8,132 nucleotides of DNA from Ramlibacter sp. (lineage in GTDB: Bacteria > Pseudomonadota > Gammaproteobacteria > Burkholderiales > Burkholderiaceae_C). Below the pieces are notes generated by a model. That model ran no database searches and was not told where the DNA came from. It saw only the letters and a list, made by a program, of their open reading frames with translations. Within the stretch, counting starts at the first letter, position 1. Each line of letters opens with the position of its first letter. This document shows positions 6,093 through 8,132 of this stretch, piece after piece. Position numbers and translations under genes: made by a program. The DNA lies in assembly GCA_021156245.1 (NCBI GenBank), contig JAJNBO010000320.1, forward strand, positions 1 to 8,132, read 5' to 3'.

Positions 6093-6533
6093 CTACCGCA
6101 CCGTGATCGGAATCGTCACCGGCCCGTCGTTCACCAGGTGCACCCGCATGTCCGCCGCGAACTCGCCGGTCGCAACGATTGGATGTGACGCGCGAGCCTG
6201 CTTGACGATGTACTCGTAAAGCAGGCGCCCTTGGTCCGGCGGCGCCGCGTTGGTGAAGCTCGGGCGGTTGCCGCCGCTGGTGTCAGCGGCGAGCGTGAAC
6301 TGGCTGACCAGCAGCAGCCCGCCCTGCACGTCCTGGACGCTGCGGTTCATCTTGCCGGCCTGGTCGCTGAAGATGCGCAGCTTCAGCAATTTCGCGAGCA
6401 GCTTGTCCGCTTGAGCCTCGCTGTCGCCCCGCTCGGCGCAGACCAGCACCAGCAGTCCCTGCCCGATCTCGCCGACCGTGCGGCCCTCCACCACCACCTT
6501 CGCCTCGCTCACCCGTTGCACGACCGCCAGCAT
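6093..6533 (-). CDS. dtd: D-aminoacyl-tRNA deacylase
   Basis: A 146-residue Dtd, the dimeric cytosolic proofreading enzyme that hydrolyses the ester between a D-amino acid (or misattached glycine) and tRNA. The N terminus [17 protein letters not shown] is typical. The active-site strand SQFTLAAD is at 77-84, RPSF at 90-93, and the cross-subunit Gly-Pro motif NDGPVT at 135-140, which confers chirality rejection. All are intact and length is normal (about 145-150). The ATG overlaps the stop of the upstream transporter gene by one base (TGATG), and a purine-rich AGAGG inside that gene gives its RBS, so the two are co-translated. The pairing with the transporter has no obvious functional logic. 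Confidence 0.97.
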   Translation of the reverse strand: MLAVVQRVSEAKVVVEGRTVGEIGQGLLVLVCAERGDSEAQADKLLAKLLKLRIFSDQAGKMNRSVQDVQGGLLLVSQFTLAADTSGGNRPSFTNAAPPDQGRLLYEYIVKQARASHPIVATGEFAADMRVHLVNDGPVTIPITVR

Positions 6534-7450
6534 CAGATCAAGTCCTCTTCATCGGTGTTGTGCGCTTCCACGTCGGTTGGCAGCAACTGGATGCTGGCGC
6601 GCAGCCCGGGCACGGCGCTCATGAGTGCCTGCTCCACGGAGCCGCGCAGCGCAGCCGCCCGACCGAGCGTCCAGTTCGCCGGCATGTGCATGTGGAGGTC
6701 GACGAAGCGGCGCTGTCCCGACCGCCGCGTGGACACGTGATCGAACCGGATCGTGGGATGCTTGAACTGCGCCAGGGTCCTGTCGATCTCGGCGAGCACC
6801 TCCGGCTCCAGGGCGCGGTCCATCAGCCCTTCGCTCGATCGCCACACCAGCCGCACGCCTTCGCGCAGGATGTTCACCGCGACGAGGATGCCGACCACCG
6901 GATCCAGCCAGAGCCAGCCCGTCGCCATCACCAGCGCCACGCCGACCACCACCCCGGCCGACGTCCACACATCGGTCATCAGGTGGCGGGCGTCGCCTTC
7001 CAGCGCGATCGACCGATGCGCCCGGCCGGACTGGAACATCAGCCAGGCCAGGCCGCCATTGAGCACGGAGCTCACGACCGAGAGGACCAGCCCGACGCCC
7101 AGCTGCTCCAGCGGTTGCGGGGCCTGCAGGCGGCGCAGAGCGGCCCACAGGATGCCGGCGGCCGCCACCATGATCATGAGCCCCTCGAATCCCGCCGAGA
7201 AATATTCCGCCTTGTGGTGCCCGAAAGGTTGGTCTTCGTCGGCGGGACGCAGCGCGATCTTGACCATCAGCAGCGCGAACAGCGCGCTGGCGAGGTTGAC
7301 GAACGACTCCATCGCGTCGGAGAGCAGGCCGACCGAGCCGGTGAGCCACCAGGCCAGCCCCTTGAGGACGATGGTGGCCACCGCCACCGCCACGGACCAG
7401 CGCAGCAGCACCTGGGGCTGGATCCGGCTGGCGGCGATGGCGAAGGGCAT
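6533..7450 (-). CDS. Cation diffusion facilitator (FieF-like) metal efflux transporter
   Basis: A 305-residue CDF family inner-membrane protein, which exports divalent metals (Zn, Fe, Mn, Co class) in exchange for protons. About six hydrophobic segments occupy residues 15-190, then a cytoplasmic ferredoxin-like C-terminal domain (about 205-290). By eye against E. coli FieF, D45 in TM2 (LLSDAMES), H156 and D160 in TM5 (HLMTD) match the transport site, but the FieF D49 position is S49. In the C-terminal domain H238 and H253 match FieF His232 and His248, while the other two binding positions look replaced. [12 protein letters not shown] (71-82) is the conserved TM2-TM3 loop. The ATG at 7450 is preferred, since the longer frame would need a TTG at 7480; a CACAAT box six bases upstream suggests a leaderless transcript. 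It is translationally coupled to dtd. Metal specificity unknown. Confidence 0.92.
   Translation of the reverse strand: MPFAIAASRIQPQVLLRWSVAVAVATIVLKGLAWWLTGSVGLLSDAMESFVNLASALFALLMVKIALRPADEDQPFGHHKAEYFSAGFEGLMIMVAAAGILWAALRRLQAPQPLEQLGVGLVLSVVSSVLNGGLAWLMFQSGRAHRSIALEGDARHLMTDVWTSAGVVVGVALVMATGWLWLDPVVGILVAVNILREGVRLVWRSSEGLMDRALEPEVLAEIDRTLAQFKHPTIRFDHVSTRRSGQRRFVDLHMHMPANWTLGRAAALRGSVEQALMSAVPGLRASIQLLPTDVEAHNTDEEDLI
6544..6548 (-). promoter_or_regulatory. Ribosome binding site of dtd inside the transporter gene
   Basis: The minus strand reads AGAGG ten bases before the dtd ATG, within the last codons of the transporter (encoding EED). Together with the TGATG stop/start overlap it indicates coupled translation. 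Confidence 0.5.
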
Positions 7451-7491
7451 GCGTGAATTGTGCTGCACGGGCGCGTGCAAGAATCCGGCGC
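7451..7491. promoter_or_regulatory. 41-bp divergent promoter region with a small palindrome
   Basis: This is the whole gap between the transporter ATG (minus) and the sensor-like ATG (plus). Minus strand: CACAAT (7457-7462) six bases before the ATG. Plus strand: AAGAAT (7479-7484) seven bases before the ATG. Both fit xAxAAT -10 boxes of leaderless transcripts. Between them lies the palindrome TGCACG (7464-7469) / CGTGCA (7474-7479) with a 4-bp centre, a possible operator or hairpin. No convincing Shine-Dalgarno or -35 box is seen for either gene. Confidence 0.4.
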
Positions 7492-8132
7492 ATGCGACTG
7501 TCCGGCCGCCATCGTGTCGCCCTCGCGCTGTGGCTCGCCCTCACGGCAGCCGGCGGCGTGGCGCTGGCCCGCATGGAGCTGGCGCGCATCCAGGAGGCCT
7601 TCGAGACCGACGCGCGCATCGCGCATCGCCTGCTCAGCCAACGTGTCGTGCAGCACGATGCGGTTCTCGCGACCCTGGCCCTGCTCCAGCCCACCGGCGG
7701 ATCCACGGGCGCGGAGCAGCGTTTGCCTGCGCTCTACCCCCAGATCCTCTCCGTCCAGCGCCGCGACGCGGGTGCGGCGTGGAGCGATCCCGCGCTCGGC
7801 GCGGCGGAGGCGGCGTCGCGCACCAGCCGCCGCGCGACGCTGGCGGACGTGGACTTCGCCGGGGGTCGCTATCGCCTGGTGCTGGCAGCCGACCCCGCCA
7901 GCTACGCAGCGACCTTCGACCTGCGCAGGGTCGTGCCCTGGGGCGAGTGGCCGATGGACCCGGCGAACAGCGCGGTGCGGGTCGCGCTCGAACACGAGGG
8001 CCAGGCCTTCGTGCTGCAGCCGGGCCAGGCCGATGGCCCCTGGACGTTTTCCTTCCACAAGCATCTCGCCGCCGAGAGCCAGCCGTTCGACGTGGTGGCC
8101 CGGCGAAACGTCGGCTGGCCGGAGCTGCCCTG
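7492..8132 (+). CDS. N-terminal part of a membrane-anchored sensor protein, probably a histidine kinase (runs off right edge)
   Basis: The frame from ATG 7492 is open for 213 complete codons to the right edge, in the same GC-rich codon style as its neighbours. Residues 1-7 are basic (MRLSGRH), then a hydrophobic segment at about 9-26 acts as signal anchor. Next comes a helical stretch (ARIQEAFETDARIAHRLLSQRVVQHDAVLATLALLQ, spanning about 31-66), the usual layout of an extracytoplasmic sensor domain, then a mixed alpha/beta region with DVDFAGGRYRLVLAA (119-133), VVPWGEWP and HKHLAAESQPFDVVA (189-203). I see no enzyme motif. The arrangement of one TM, a helical 'RLLSQRVVQHDAVL' stretch and a periplasmic domain resembles the front half of Comamonadaceae sensor histidine kinases, but the second TM and kinase domain would lie beyond the window. 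Coding: confident. Kinase identity: inference. Confidence 0.7.
   Translation, partial: MRLSGRHRVALALWLALTAAGGVALARMELARIQEAFETDARIAHRLLSQRVVQHDAVLATLALLQPTGGSTGAEQRLPALYPQILSVQRRDAGAAWSDPALGAAEAASRTSRRATLADVDFAGGRYRLVLAADPASYAATFDLRRVVPWGEWPMDPANSAVRVALEHEGQAFVLQPGQADGPWTFSFHKHLAAESQPFDVVARRNVGWPELP

Noticed and set aside
7451..7480. TTG start at 7480 adding ten residues to the CDF transporter
   Set aside because: The ATG at 7450 has a well-placed -10-like box, and the extra residues are not typical of CDF N termini. It cannot be fully excluded.
7267..8064. Minus-strand frame opposite the right-edge gene and transporter start
   Set aside because: Shadow frame; the plus strand at 7492 gives a better protein with a signal anchor and normal composition.

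Overview
The window is GC-rich DNA (about two thirds G+C by eye), densely packed, with strong G/C bias at third codon positions. The RuvA, RuvB, PhoH/YbeZ, YbeY and Dtd proteins read like those of Burkholderiales, most likely a Comamonadaceae relative (Ramlibacter/Variovorax-like). That placement is inference from remembered family sequences, not a search. There are no tRNA or rRNA genes, no CRISPR array and no transposase, and no stretch over 300 bases lacks a gene.

Layout. (1) 26-2999, plus strand: a D-threonine-aldolase-type PLP enzyme, then a 586-residue membrane protein. The latter joins an alkylglycerol-monooxygenase-like fatty acid hydroxylase domain to a YhhN/TMEM86 lysoplasmalogenase-like domain. 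(2) 2948-3026: a REP-like pair of inverted repeats at the convergent ends of the fusion gene and ruvB. (3) 3031-4663, minus strand: ruvA then ruvB, the Holliday-junction branch-migration motor. The ruvA-ruvB junction is abnormal: it contains a palindromic insertion-like segment, and ruvB has no ATG/GTG in frame. (4) 4664-4690: a 27-bp divergent promoter region. (5) 4691-6021, plus strand: a PhoH/YbeZ ATPase translationally overlapped with ybeY. ybeY has an in-frame deletion that removes its whole three-histidine metal site. (6) 6028-6087: a palindromic repeat element between convergent genes. (7) 6093-7450, minus strand: a cation diffusion facilitator coupled to dtd (D-aminoacyl-tRNA deacylase). 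(8) 7492 to the right edge, plus strand: the N-terminal half of a membrane-anchored protein with an extracytoplasmic domain, probably a sensor histidine kinase, divergent from the transporter.

How the genes fit together. ruvAB is a recombination-repair operon. phoH-ybeY is the conserved RNA/ribosome quality-control pair. dtd clears D-amino acids from tRNA. The two domains of the fusion protein both belong to families that act on ether-linked glycerolipids and release fatty aldehydes, which makes a two-step ether-lipid degrading enzyme a reasonable hypothesis. The strongest points for follow-up are the YbeY deletion, the AGMO-YhhN fusion, the disrupted ruvB start, and a recurring leaderless-promoter pattern directly before three genes.
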